NCBI RefSeq assembly: GCF_023111095.1
Contig: NZ_JALGYW010000021.1
Span: 1-64,000 of the forward strand
Length of the DNA: 64,000 bases
DNA from: Maribellus sp. YY47
GTDB taxonomy: Bacteria > Bacteroidota > Bacteroidia > Bacteroidales > Prolixibacteraceae
Direction of reading: 5' to 3'
Shown here in pieces: positions 53,043-62,886 of this stretch. A program made the position numbers and the translations under genes. Each line of letters begins with the position of its first letter. Position 1 is the stretch's first letter. Below the pieces are notes generated by a model. It searched no databases. It worked only from the letters and a program-made list of their open reading frames with translations, and had not been told where the DNA came from.

Positions 53043-54203
53043 TTACCAATAAATATCTTCGTAATAATAGCCGGGACGCTCAAATCCATCGTCGTAGGCG
53101 TAATATCTTTCGGGATAATGCACTAAGCTATATCCATAATTTGATGCTTCAAAGAACAGGTTTCCAATCCTGAAATACACGTAGCCGTTGATATTCACCC
53201 TTTCGTATTGTCCGCGTGGCAAATACTGAAAGTTAAATCCGTAAGGCAAATCAACCAGAATGTATCCAACTCCCGGACGGTAGCGGAAAAAATGTCCGTT
53301 GTAGCAATAATACTGATGATGATTGTGCACAAACACTACAGGTCTGTAATCAAATCTTGAAAGAACGTGTCCATAATAAGGGTGGTGGAAATAATATTTT
53401 GAATAGCTATAAGAACGAGGATTGTAGCCCCGGTAATAATCACGCCAGCTATCATAATTCCAGCGGTAACTTTCCCATTTTCTGTCCCAATGATTACGCT
53501 TAAAGTAATTATAGTTTGAATAATACTTTTTGTCGTTATGGTTGTAATTCATTCTTTCAGAGCGTTCACTCCCCCTCCAGTAATTACTGCTTCCCCGGTA
53601 AGTGCTGCTTGGAGTATAGCTCCGGTCTGACCTGTCAACCCTGTAAAAGTCTCGGTTTGCGCTAACAGTTCTTCCGGTATTTCGGCGTCCTTCGTTGGTA
53701 GATGTTCCTACCCGAACAGTGCGGTCGTTATTGTCTTGACTCCGAACTGCGCTTTTAGTTTTCGTTCCTGATGGCCGATAAGTAGAATTTGCATTCCGAT
53801 TGGATGACTTTTGTACGCTATTTTGAACACTTCTGCTGTTTCCCGAACTTTTAACATTACGATTCGGTTCCTGCTTTTTAACATTGCTTGTCGCGTTGCG
53901 GGTAGTATTCGATTGCGTACGACTTTGTGTTGTTGCCGATTTCGTTGCAGAAGAGCTATTGCCCTGACTCCTGGTACTTTTTAATTTCGGATCAACTGAT
54001 CTTTGCTGAACTTTATCGTAATCTTTGTACGTGCTCTTCTTTTCTACCCGGTTACGGGTATCCTGAGTGCTCCGTCGCGAATCTTTCGATTCATTTTTGT
54101 TTTGAGAAGATCTGCTTTGTGCGTTCGCCTCAAATGTTGTTGCTGTAATAACTGCCGCCAGAGTAAGTATCGTGGCAAACAGTCTGAATTTTATCGCTTT
54201 CAT
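53043..54203 (-). CDS. Secreted low-complexity and tyrosine-rich protein (DUF6515-like C-terminus)
   Basis: The 386-residue protein has a signal peptide (cut near residue 28, FEANA). Residues about 29-190 are Ser/Asn/Arg/Thr/Gln-rich with little hydrophobic content, so probably disordered and strongly basic. From about 190 the protein is rich in Tyr, Arg, His and Asn (SKYYFHHPYYGHVLSRFDYR). A final part, VGYILVDLPYGFNFQYLPRG with NINGYVYFRIGNLFF, matches the style of DUF6515 proteins. It may be a surface or periplasmic structural protein. It is monocistronic. Confidence 0.65.
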   Translation of the reverse strand: MKAIKFRLFATILTLAAVITATTFEANAQSRSSQNKNESKDSRRSTQDTRNRVEKKSTYKDYDKVQQRSVDPKLKSTRSQGNSSSATKSATTQSRTQSNTTRNATSNVKKQEPNRNVKSSGNSRSVQNSVQKSSNRNANSTYRPSGTKTKSAVRSQDNNDRTVRVGTSTNEGRRNTGRTVSANRDFYRVDRSDRSYTPSSTYRGSSNYWRGSERSERMNYNHNDKKYYSNYNYFKRNHWDRKWESYRWNYDSWRDYYRGYNPRSYSYSKYYFHHPYYGHVLSRFDYRPVVFVHNHHQYYCYNGHFFRYRPGVGYILVDLPYGFNFQYLPRGQYERVNINGYVYFRIGNLFFEASNYGYSLVHYPERYYAYDDGFERPGYYYEDIYW

Positions 54204-54409
54204 GACGTTTATTTTAAAAATTCAACTAATTGTTTGCATTGCTCTTTTGGCGCCTAATTTAAACCGGTAATTACAAACATAAAAACAAAGCATGTGCCAA
54301 AAATTATTTCAAAAAAATCATTCTCATCTGAATTCTCTGAAAACAAACCTTTTAAGCAGCTCTTTTTTTTCTAATCAATTCTCTCTACTTTTGCACCGAT
54401 TTTAAAAGT

Positions 54410-54832
54410 ATGGCAAGAATTTTATCCATCGACTATGGCAAAAAGCGTGTAGGAATGGCTGTTACAGATCCGGGGCAAATTATTGCCACCCGGCTTACCA
54501 CCGTCCCCACACACACCATCTGGGATTTTTTAAAAGATTACTTCCAGAAAGAAAAAGTTGAAACCGTAGTAGTTGGCTACCCACGGCAAATGAACAACGA
54601 GGCCTCTGAAGCTGTTCGTTACATAAATCCTTTTCTCCGTAAGTTTCAGCAAATCTATCCGGAGATAAGGTTAGAGCTTTACGACGAGCGTTTTACATCA
54701 AAAATGGCTTTTCAAACCATGATTGACGGAGGACTTAAGAAAAAGCAGAGGCAAAACAAAGAAATGATTGACGGCATAAGCGCCACCATCATTTTACAGA
54801 ATTATTTAGAGCAACGTAGAAATTTATTATAA
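54410..54832 (+). CDS. ruvX: RuvX/YqgF-family Holliday-junction resolvase-like protein
   Basis: The 140-residue protein starts MARILSIDYGKKRVGMAVTDP, the RNase H-like first strand with catalytic Asp. It has VVVGYPRQMNNEASE and LYDERFTSKMAF with the conserved acidic residues. The family is linked to 16S rRNA 5'-end processing and possibly DNA resolution. The length is normal. It is 117 bp upstream of def. Confidence 0.92.
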   Translation: MARILSIDYGKKRVGMAVTDPGQIIATRLTTVPTHTIWDFLKDYFQKEKVETVVVGYPRQMNNEASEAVRYINPFLRKFQQIYPEIRLELYDERFTSKMAFQTMIDGGLKKKQRQNKEMIDGISATIILQNYLEQRRNLL

Positions 54833-54948
54833 AAGAGAAAACAAGTTTAAATTGAGGACCAGATTAGCATTTGACCGGGTGAAAAGATCATCTATAATTT
54901 GCTTGAAAACTGAATTTCGACTTGTTTCAAAGAATAAAATATTAACTG

Positions 54949-55506
54949 ATGAAATATCCGGTAACAGTATACGGCGACCCAATTTTAAGAAAACGTGCAG
55001 AAGAAATTGATCAGGATTACCCGAATCTGAAAGAAGTAATCGAAAACATGTGGGAAACGATGTATTATTCTGATGGAGTTGGTCTGGCTGCTCCTCAGGT
55101 AGGCCTGTCGATTCGAATGTTTGTGATCGATGCAAGTTCTGCTGCCGACGAAGAACCGGAATTAGAAAACTTCCAGAAAGTTTTTATTAATCCTGAAATA
55201 CTCGATCTCGAAGGAGAAAGCTGGGTGATGAATGAAGGATGTTTAAGCCTGCCTGAGATCAGGGAAGATGTTTCGCGGCCGGATGAAGTAACTCTTCGTT
55301 ATTTTGATGAAAACTTTGAAGAACACTCCGAAACTTTTAATGGATTTGCAGGACGGGTAATTCAACACGAATACGACCACCTGGAAGGAAAATTATTCAT
55401 CGATTACCTTTCTCCACTTCGGAAACGACTGTTAAAAAGCAAATTAATCAGCATCAGTCAGGGCAAAGTAATTCCGGCTTACCGAATAAAAGTTCCGGTA
55501 AAATAG
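54949..55506 (+). CDS. def: Peptide deformylase
   Basis: The 185-residue enzyme removes the formyl group from nascent proteins. The three signature motifs are GVGLAAPQVG, EGCLSLP (metal Cys) and QHEYDHLEG (two metal His and the catalytic Glu). The length is normal. It stands between ruvX and comEC on the same strand. Confidence 0.96.
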   Translation: MKYPVTVYGDPILRKRAEEIDQDYPNLKEVIENMWETMYYSDGVGLAAPQVGLSIRMFVIDASSAADEEPELENFQKVFINPEILDLEGESWVMNEGCLSLPEIREDVSRPDEVTLRYFDENFEEHSETFNGFAGRVIQHEYDHLEGKLFIDYLSPLRKRLLKSKLISISQGKVIPAYRIKVPVK

Positions 55507-55560
55507 TAACCCTTACATCAGTTTTTCGTTTGAGGGGTTATATATCCTTCAGGCAAAAAA

Positions 55561-57573
55561 TTGGAAAAGCTGCTTCAAAAAATACCCACGCTCAGAATTA
55601 CCATTGCGTACGCAACGGGAATAATTGCTGCGAGTATCCTGGAGTTTAACCTTTGGATAATTACGCTTCTTGCTATTGCTGTGTATTTAATGGTGGTTCT
55701 GTTGCTTCGGAAGTATCGGTATTCATTGGAAGCAATTGTTGGCGCATTAATCGGAGCATTGTTCTTTTTGATTGGCATTCTTTTCTATCAGCATAACAAT
55801 CGAACACCAACTTTCTCTGAAAACGGAACATTTAGTGCCGTAGTGCTCGAAAAACCGGAAGAAAAAGCCAATTCCTACAAAACAGTACTTCGAATTAATA
55901 CATTTATTGCCGGAGACACTGCTGCCCAAGCCAACGAAAAGATAATCGCCTATTTTGAGAAGAAAGAGCCGGTCCGGCAACTCAACCCCGGTTCGGTTAT
56001 CTTGTTTACCAAGACCCCACAGCCTGTTAGCAACAACGGGAATCCGCATGAGTTCGACTACAAAACCTATCTTGCCCGACAAAAAATATACAGGCAAGTC
56101 TACCTGTCGGAAGACTTTTGGACAACAACCGACATCTCGGTTAAAAGTCCGGCAATCGTTGCCGAAACGCTTCGCGAGAGATTACTAAACCTTTACCGCA
56201 AACAAAATTTAGGCGAAAACGAAACCGCTATCCTCTCTGCACTAACTCTCGGGTACAAACGCGGACTCGATCCGGAAACCAAACGGGTATTTTCGGCTGC
56301 CGGAGCCATGCATGTATTAGCCGTTTCAGGATTACACGTAGGAATCATTTTCGGAATGTTTGTCGTGCTTTTGGGCTTTCTGAAACGAAGCAAAAAAGGA
56401 CGAATCATCTTTGTCTCGCTTTCCCTTTTACTGCTTTGGAGTTACGCCATAATAACCGGGTTATCACCATCGGTTATGCGGGCCGCTACCATGTTTTCGC
56501 TGGTAAGCATTGCCACCAATCTAAACCGGCGTGCCAATATTTACAATACCCTCGCTACATCGGCCTTCATCCTTCTGTTGATTAATCCCAACAACCTGTT
56601 CGAAGTAGGATTTCAACTCTCCTATTCCGCGGTTTTTGGAATCGTTTTCCTTCAGCCCAAACTGGAAAAACTATGGCCGGTAAAAAATAAAATGGTGCGT
56701 TACATATGGATTTTAATCACGGTTTCAATTTCGGCCCAAATCGCTACTTTTCCACTCACATCGTATTATTTCCATCAATTTCCCACCTATTTTCTGTTGA
56801 CGAATATTGTAGTCATCCCGGCCGTTTTTGTACTAATCATATTGGGCGTTCTGTTACTTTTATTCTCCGGGTTGCCTTATCTGCCAACCGCAATCGCTTT
56901 CGTTACCAAAGAACTGATCAGCGGATTATATCAACTTCTTCAATCGATTGACAGTTTGCCACATTCCGTCATAAGCACCACTCTCGATGGTTATCAATCG
57001 GGAGCACTGATCCTTGCTCTGCTTTATTGCTTTGCTTTTATTGAATTTCTTCACATCAAATCCTTGAAATACTCGCTGTTGTCCCTCTCGACACTTGTAT
57101 TGATTTCGGCCCAACAAAAATTCAGGCAACATCAACAAAAGGAATTAATCGTGTACAACAACCGCGACAACCTCACGCTTCAATTTATTAACGGACGCGA
57201 AACGTATATTGTAACGGAGCAGCCTCCCGATTCCTCGACTTATGCCCGGCAGATGGTTCAAAATGTCGTTTTAAAAAAGAAACTCCACCAACCTAAGTAT
57301 CTACAGGCAACCGAATCGTACGAAGACAAGTGGTTTTGGATGAAAGATGACATCATCTGTTTTGACGGAAAAACCGTTTTAATTAAGTCCCCGAATAAAA
57401 AAACAGCCGGAAATGTTTCACCCGACTTTCTTGTTGTGAATGACTTTTTCGTTCCAACTGAATACGAAAACGACAGCAATACCATGATTATAACTACACG
57501 TTTTTTAAAAGCAAATTACTTTAATATTCATTCGCTTCCGACTTCGGGAGCCTACCGCATCCAATGGGAGTAA
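55561..57573 (+). CDS. comEC: ComEC/Rec2-family DNA-uptake channel
   Basis: The 670-residue membrane protein begins at TTG 55561. An N-terminal DUF4131 part with two or three membrane segments is followed by a soluble OB-like region. The Competence domain holds the signature AMHVLAVSGLHVGIIFGMFV near residue 250 and GLSPSVMRAATMFSL. About 150 soluble residues close the protein. They lack the HxHxDH metallo-beta-lactamase motif, as in many Bacteroidota ComECs. The role is single-strand DNA import in natural transformation. Confidence 0.88.
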   Translation: MEKLLQKIPTLRITIAYATGIIAASILEFNLWIITLLAIAVYLMVVLLLRKYRYSLEAIVGALIGALFFLIGILFYQHNNRTPTFSENGTFSAVVLEKPEEKANSYKTVLRINTFIAGDTAAQANEKIIAYFEKKEPVRQLNPGSVILFTKTPQPVSNNGNPHEFDYKTYLARQKIYRQVYLSEDFWTTTDISVKSPAIVAETLRERLLNLYRKQNLGENETAILSALTLGYKRGLDPETKRVFSAAGAMHVLAVSGLHVGIIFGMFVVLLGFLKRSKKGRIIFVSLSLLLLWSYAIITGLSPSVMRAATMFSLVSIATNLNRRANIYNTLATSAFILLLINPNNLFEVGFQLSYSAVFGIVFLQPKLEKLWPVKNKMVRYIWILITVSISAQIATFPLTSYYFHQFPTYFLLTNIVVIPAVFVLIILGVLLLLFSGLPYLPTAIAFVTKELISGLYQLLQSIDSLPHSVISTTLDGYQSGALILALLYCFAFIEFLHIKSLKYSLLSLSTLVLISAQQKFRQHQQKELIVYNNRDNLTLQFINGRETYIVTEQPPDSSTYARQMVQNVVLKKKLHQPKYLQATESYEDKWFWMKDDIICFDGKTVLIKSPNKKTAGNVSPDFLVVNDFFVPTEYENDSNTMIITTRFLKANYFNIHSLPTSGAYRIQWE

Positions 57574-57770
57574 ATATAAAATAAAATGAATACAAATTAC
57601 GATTACACACCTTCAAAAAATTCTCTTTGGCTTTCAAATACTTAAATTGTATTTTCTGTAGAAGTATGTTAAATTTAATAGTGGTAAAAAATTAAAAAAC
57701 AGTTTTTTACATGGTATTGTAGAAGTTAATACATTAATTTGTTGCGAATTTTTTACAAAGACAGCAAACC

Positions 57771-59105
57771 ATGAAAGTTGTAATTGCCGGTGCCGGCGAA
57801 GTAGGGACACATCTTGCACGGATGTTGTCGAAAGAAGATCATGATATTGTACTTTTGGATGATTCACCGGAAAATCTATCCAAAATCAGCAATGAAGTTG
57901 ACCTGATGACTGTAATCGGCTCGGCACATTCTTTTTCCGACCTAAAAAAAACAGACCTGGGCAAAGCCGATCTGTTTATTGCAGTAACACCGTTTGAAGA
58001 ACGAAACGTTTTGGCTTGTGCCATGGCCAAGTATTTGGGAGTGAGTCGCACCATCGCACGTATCAACAACCAGGAATACCTGCAGGAAAAATACCGCGCC
58101 AAGTTAGCCGACATGGGAATTAACGAGCTGATTTACCCCGAAAGCCTGGCGGCCAAAGAAATTGTAGCAGCTGTAAAACAGACGGTTACAAGACAAATGA
58201 TCGAATTCTCAGGGGGTAAATTATTACTATTGGGTATCAAGGTTCGTGATAATGCCCCGGTGCTCAACAAAACGTTTGAAGAACTGTCCATCGAACACCA
58301 GCACCTGCTTGTTGTTGCCATCAAACGCGACAACGAAACGATCATTCCCAACGGACACGACTCGATTCAAAACGATGATGTTGTTTTCTTTATAACAACT
58401 CCTTCGGAGCAGGCCAACGTCCTGGAAATTACCGGGAAAAAGCAATTTGATGTAAAGAACATCATGTTTATGGGCGGAAGCCGAATTGCACAAAAAGCAG
58501 TTGAGAAACTGGGAGAAAATTACCGGATAAAAATCATTGAAAGCGACAGGGAAAGATGCGAAGAAATTGCAGATCGTTTCAGCAATGTCCTGGTCATCAA
58601 TGGAGACGGACGAAACCTGGATCTGCTAAAAGAAGAAGGCATCGACAAAATGGACGCATTTGTTGCGACCACCGGCAATTCTGAAACAAACATACTGGGG
58701 TGTAACCTGGCTAAAACACTGGGGGTTCGCCGCACTGTTGCCGAGGTTGAAAACCTTGCCTATATGAAACTGGCAGATAATACCGGCATTGGTAGCATCA
58801 TCAACAAAAAACTGATTGCTGCCAGTTATATTTACCGCTTTACGCTGAACGCTGAGATATCAAAAGTAAAATGCCTGACCGCTTCGGATGCCGAAGTTTT
58901 TGAATTTATAGCCAAGCCCGGAGCAAAAATCACCCTGAAACCAGTAAAAGATCTGGGATTCCCTGCCGAAGCTAAAATCGGAGGAGTTATTCGGGGAAAC
59001 ATGGGATACATCGCTCACGGCTACACTCAGGTTCAGGAAGGTGACAAAGTGGTGGTATTTACCCTGCCCTCGGGAATTAAAAAGCTGGAGAAGTTCTTCA
59101 AATAA
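57771..59105 (+). CDS. trkA: Trk potassium system peripheral NAD-binding protein TrkA
   Basis: The 444-residue protein has two RCK repeats, each with a Rossmann NAD-binding motif: VVIAGAGEVGTHLARMLSKE at the N-terminus and IMFMGGSRIAQKAVEKLG near residue 235. Each is followed by a TrkA_C domain. It gates the TrkH channel. It is 20 bp upstream of trkH, so they form an operon. Direct repeats containing TGTAGAAGT lie upstream at about 57657 and 57718. Confidence 0.95.
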   Translation: MKVVIAGAGEVGTHLARMLSKEDHDIVLLDDSPENLSKISNEVDLMTVIGSAHSFSDLKKTDLGKADLFIAVTPFEERNVLACAMAKYLGVSRTIARINNQEYLQEKYRAKLADMGINELIYPESLAAKEIVAAVKQTVTRQMIEFSGGKLLLLGIKVRDNAPVLNKTFEELSIEHQHLLVVAIKRDNETIIPNGHDSIQNDDVVFFITTPSEQANVLEITGKKQFDVKNIMFMGGSRIAQKAVEKLGENYRIKIIESDRERCEEIADRFSNVLVINGDGRNLDLLKEEGIDKMDAFVATTGNSETNILGCNLAKTLGVRRTVAEVENLAYMKLADNTGIGSIINKKLIAASYIYRFTLNAEISKVKCLTASDAEVFEFIAKPGAKITLKPVKDLGFPAEAKIGGVIRGNMGYIAHGYTQVQEGDKVVVFTLPSGIKKLEKFFK

Positions 59106-59125
59106 GAGATCAAAACCAATCCGAA

Positions 59126-60571
59126 ATGAATTTCAAGATCATTTTAAAAGTACTTGGATTACTCTTGATAGTGGAAGGGTTGGCGATGCTTTTGACCCTT
59201 GTAGTCGCATTGATCTATGGCGGAAACGACAGCGTAGCTTTTCTGATCTCCGCCGGAATTAATCTCGGACTTGGAGCACTAATCACTGCCGGCAACTGGA
59301 AATCGAAAAAAGACATCGGTAAACGCGAAGGTTTTATTATCGTAACGATGGTTTGGGTGGTATTCTCTTTTTTTGGGTGCCTCCCTTATATTTTAAGTGG
59401 TTCGATTCCTCGTTTCACCGACGCATTTTTTGAAACCATTTCAGGATTTACAACCACCGGTTCTTCCATTTTAAATGATATAGAAGCACTGCCTCACGGA
59501 ATTCTGTTCTGGAGAAGCATCACACAGTGGCTGGGAGGAATGGGAATTATCGTCCTCTCGCTGGCCATTTTACCAGTTTTCGGAATCGGTGGGATGCAGC
59601 TATTTATGGCGGAAGTCCCCGGGCCAACTCCCGATAAAATCAGCCCGAGGATCGCACAAACAGCGAAAACACTTTGGGGCATTTACATACTGTTCACCGT
59701 TCTCGAAACCATTCTGTTGTGGATCGGCGGCATGAATTTCTACGATTCAATTTGCCATTCGTTTACCACCATGGCAACGGGAGGCTTTTCAACCAAACAA
59801 GCCAGTATCGCTCACTGGCCGTCGCCTTTTATTCAATATGTAATCACCTTCTTTATGTTTGTGGCCGGAACCAATTTCACCTTGTCGTACATGGCAATCA
59901 CCGGTCGTTTTTCGGCGGTTATCAAAGATGAAGAATTTAAATACTACAGCTTAATCACCCTGTGTTTTTCGGCGGTTATCACCGGAGGCTTGTTACTGAC
60001 GAATCATCTGGGATTCGAACACGCTTTTCGCGAAGCGCTTTTCCAGGTCGTTTCGATTGTTACAACTACCGGATTTGCCACTGCCGATTACCTGGTTTGG
60101 CCGCCCTTCCTGACCATGCTGATTTTTGCGCTGTTTTTCTTTGGAGGTTCTGCCGGATCGACCGGCGGAGGTATAAAAATCATGCGTATCGTAGTTCTCG
60201 CAAAAAACGGATATTACGAGTTAAAACGCCTGGTTCATCCACATGCCGTGATTCCGGTAAAATTTAACCGCCATTCGGTTGATGCCAAAATAGTAACCAA
60301 TGTGCTTGCATTCTTTATGTTGTACATGGTAATTTTCTTTGTCAGCACCATACTCTTCACATTGATTGAACCTGACATGGAATCGTCGATGGGAGCCGTT
60401 GCTACCAGCCTCGGAAATATCGGGCCAGGACTGGGAAGCGTTGGTCCGGCTGAAAATTTCTACCACATATCTCCGCTGGGAAAATGGTTTTTGTCTTTTT
60501 TGATGCTACTGGGGAGGTTGGAATTATTTACAGTGTTGGTACTTTTCTCTCCTTCGTTCTGGAAAGGATAG
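59126..60571 (+). CDS. trkH: Trk potassium transporter membrane subunit TrkH
   Basis: The 481-residue protein has four P-loop units with filter glycines in SGFTTTGSSI, TMATGGFST, VTTTGFATADY and SLGNIGPGLG. The C-terminus LGRLELFTVLVLFSPSFW is characteristic of the TrkH/KtrB family. It imports K+ with TrkA. Confidence 0.95.
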   Translation: MNFKIILKVLGLLLIVEGLAMLLTLVVALIYGGNDSVAFLISAGINLGLGALITAGNWKSKKDIGKREGFIIVTMVWVVFSFFGCLPYILSGSIPRFTDAFFETISGFTTTGSSILNDIEALPHGILFWRSITQWLGGMGIIVLSLAILPVFGIGGMQLFMAEVPGPTPDKISPRIAQTAKTLWGIYILFTVLETILLWIGGMNFYDSICHSFTTMATGGFSTKQASIAHWPSPFIQYVITFFMFVAGTNFTLSYMAITGRFSAVIKDEEFKYYSLITLCFSAVITGGLLLTNHLGFEHAFREALFQVVSIVTTTGFATADYLVWPPFLTMLIFALFFFGGSAGSTGGGIKIMRIVVLAKNGYYELKRLVHPHAVIPVKFNRHSVDAKIVTNVLAFFMLYMVIFFVSTILFTLIEPDMESSMGAVATSLGNIGPGLGSVGPAENFYHISPLGKWFLSFLMLLGRLELFTVLVLFSPSFWKG

Positions 60572-60598
60572 CTTGTATTTCAGCTAACAAACATGATT

Positions 60599-61213
60599 TT
60601 AGTACTCGAGAACTCCTTTGCCTTCTCTTGTAATTTCGACATTGTCCCCCGAACAATCGACAATGGTTGACGGCACCAGTTCTCCGTATCCTCCGTCGAT
60701 CACCACATCAACCACATCCTGGTATTTTTCGTAAATCAATTCGGGATCGGTTGTATATTCGATGATCTCATCTTCATCGTAAATCGAAGTAGACATAATC
60801 GGGTTGCCCAGTTCTTCTACTATCAGCCGAATAATATTATTATCGGGGATTCGAATTCCTACGGTCTTTTTCTTTCCTTTAAAATATTTCGGAACGTTGT
60901 TATTGGCTTCCAGAATAAATGTAAAGGCCCCCGGAAGATTTTTCTTGATGAGTTTGAAAATATGACTTGGAATCGGACGTGTAAAATCAGAAAGATGGCT
61001 AAAATCGCTGCAAATAAATGAGAAGTTGCTTTTCTCCACTTTAATTCCCTTAAAACGGGCTACTTTCTCTACCGCCTTCTGATTCGTAATATCGCAGCCC
61101 ATTCCGTAAACCGTATCAGTTGGATAAATGATGACTCCACCTTGCCGCAATATGTCAACAATATTTCGAATATCTCGGGGATTTGGATTTTCATTATACA
61201 AGCGTACCAACAT
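60599..61213 (-). CDS. Sua5/YciO/YrdC-family threonylcarbamoyl-AMP synthase-like protein
   Basis: The 204-residue protein has GGVIIYPTDTVYGMGCDI and KVARFKGIKVEKSNF, then SHIFKLIKKNLPGAFTFIL. The family binds RNA and threonine/ATP for tRNA t6A37 synthesis. The YciO branch cannot be excluded, since the usual KR...P loop is modified to KVEKSNF. It has no C-terminal Sua5 domain. It converges with trkH. Confidence 0.82.
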   Translation of the reverse strand: MLVRLYNENPNPRDIRNIVDILRQGGVIIYPTDTVYGMGCDITNQKAVEKVARFKGIKVEKSNFSFICSDFSHLSDFTRPIPSHIFKLIKKNLPGAFTFILEANNNVPKYFKGKKKTVGIRIPDNNIIRLIVEELGNPIMSTSIYDEDEIIEYTTDPELIYEKYQDVVDVVIDGGYGELVPSTIVDCSGDNVEITREGKGVLEY

Positions 61214-61283
61214 ATTTTCTAATTTTGGACATCAAATTTAGCTTTTTAAGCCATAAATCAAACCCGAAGTACCTAGAATATAG

Positions 61284-61949
61284 ATGGAAAGACGATTAAT
61301 AGAAACGGCCGACGGATCAAAAACTTTGTTTATCCCCGAAATGAACGAACAATACCATTCGGTAAACGGAGCGCTCACCGAATCCAATTATGTCTTTCTC
61401 CAGCAGGGTTATCTCGCCCATCCGGCTCGATCATTAACGGTTTTTGAAGTTGGATTTGGCACCGGCCTAAATGCACTGGTTACTGCGCTGGAGGCAAACA
61501 AATTAAAAAAAAGAACAAGGTTTGTAAGCATTGAAAAATACCCGGTCACTCCTGGCGAAATTTCCGAACTCAACTACGGAAGCCTCTTTTCGGAAGAAGC
61601 CTCTCAGTTGTTTCTTCAGATGCACAATGCTGAATGGAACCAAGAAGTAGAGATCTCTGAATATTTTTCATTACAAAAGATAAATGGAGACCTCACAAAG
61701 TATGACTTCGACGAAGCGCTAAAAATAGATGTGGTTTATTTTGATGCCTTTGGTCCCGAGAAACAGCCCGACATGTGGCAAAACGACATTTTTCTAAAAA
61801 TCTATAACGCATGCCGTCACGATGCCCTATTCGTAACCTACAGTGCAAAAGGCGAAATCAGGCGTAATCTTGCGGCTTGTGGCTTCGAAATGGCGCGGCT
61901 GCCGGGGCCTCCAGGGAAAAGACAAATGCTCAGAGGAGTGAAGAAATGA
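61284..61949 (+). CDS. mnmD: MnmD-like tRNA methyltransferase (DUF752)
   Basis: The 221-residue protein begins MERRLIETADGSKTLFIPEM and has the SAM motif VFEVGFGTGLNALVTALEA and the signature VVYFDAFGPEKQPDMW. It methylates 5-aminomethyl-2-thiouridine at the tRNA wobble base. It is standalone, without the MnmC oxidase domain, as usual in Bacteroidota. It is divergent from the Sua5-like gene. Confidence 0.88.
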   Translation: MERRLIETADGSKTLFIPEMNEQYHSVNGALTESNYVFLQQGYLAHPARSLTVFEVGFGTGLNALVTALEANKLKKRTRFVSIEKYPVTPGEISELNYGSLFSEEASQLFLQMHNAEWNQEVEISEYFSLQKINGDLTKYDFDEALKIDVVYFDAFGPEKQPDMWQNDIFLKIYNACRHDALFVTYSAKGEIRRNLAACGFEMARLPGPPGKRQMLRGVKK

Positions 61950-62264
61950 TATCTTTTTGCTACAAAAAGCAAGCACCAAGGCAAAATTTTCCGAACACAA
62001 TAGCCGATTTTTCGACAAAATAAAGGACTTAATTTTTTTTAACATTTTTTAAAGAGTCATTTTTTCTGATATAAATCAGGATTTATTTTTCTCTAAAAAA
62101 TCGTGAAAAAGAGTTTAAAACCAACCTTTTGAAAAGAAGAAACAAAGGAAAATAAATCGAACAACTACTTTTGATTAATAGATTTTATCTATTAACAAAG
62201 CAATTCTCTTCTTGGATTTTGATAATATATCTGTAAAATTTGGATCTAATTCAACGTGAAGGTT
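61950..62264. other. AT-rich intergenic region with a palindrome
   Basis: TTAATAGAT (62175-62183) and ATCTATTAA (62187-62195) form a perfect 9-bp inverted repeat around TTT, about 70 bp before the next gene, and could be a regulator site. Long T- and A-runs fill the rest. No gene was found. Confidence 0.4.
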
Positions 62265-62780
62265 ATGATATTTCAATTTCAAATCAATTCACAAGAATCC
62301 CAAAACTTCCGTCTGGAGGTTACTCTCGATGCAAAACACTCGTTTTTCGATTTTCACACCATTATTCAGAAAAGCCTGGGTTTTGAATCGCACCAACTGG
62401 CATCATTTTTCGTCTCCGACAAAAGATGGAAAAAGCTGGTTGAGATATCGATGCTCGATCTCGGTATAAATGGCGCTGCCTTCTTCATTATGCAAAAAAC
62501 AAAACTAAACGACTTGTTGCATACCGAAGGACAACAGTTGATTTATACTTTCGATTTTTTGAACGACAGATCATTTTTAATAGAACTAACTGGTATTATT
62601 ATGGAAAAAAATCTTAATGAACCATTTATCACTTTAAAACAAGGAGATGCCCCTGTGCAGGTTCTTGAACAAGAACTCACCCGTCAGGAGCAGGCTGATT
62701 TCCAACAAGAAGAGGTTTATATGGATTTTGGTGAACTCGATGATTACACCGAAATTTTTGGGGAGATGGATGATTTCTGA
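62265..62780 (+). CDS. pRiA4b ORF-3-like protein
   Basis: ATG 62265 (MIFQFQINSQESQNFRLEVT) gives 171 residues; an in-frame GTG nine bases upstream is possible. The pattern with SFFDFHTIIQKSLGFESHQL and the C-terminal Asp/Glu-rich tail (DFGELDDYTEIFGEMDDF) matches the plasmid pRiA4b ORF-3 type family of unknown function. The acidic tail is marked and may interact with a basic partner. It ends at an intrinsic terminator. Confidence 0.7.
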   Translation: MIFQFQINSQESQNFRLEVTLDAKHSFFDFHTIIQKSLGFESHQLASFFVSDKRWKKLVEISMLDLGINGAAFFIMQKTKLNDLLHTEGQQLIYTFDFLNDRSFLIELTGIIMEKNLNEPFITLKQGDAPVQVLEQELTRQEQADFQQEEVYMDFGELDDYTEIFGEMDDF

Positions 62781-62820
62781 TTCTAAGTGTTAAATGGAAA
62801 TCGTTTTTAAGACATTCCAA

Positions 62821-62853
62821 GACTGTTCAACTTATTTTGAACAGTCTTTTTTT
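62821..62853 (+). terminator. Intrinsic terminator
   Basis: GACTGTTCAA (62821-62830) pairs with TTGAACAGTC (62837-62846), followed by a run of T. It ends the pRiA4b-like gene 41 bp after its stop. Confidence 0.92.
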
Positions 62854-62886
62854 TACCCTTAATTTGCTGGAAAGACACCATCTTTT

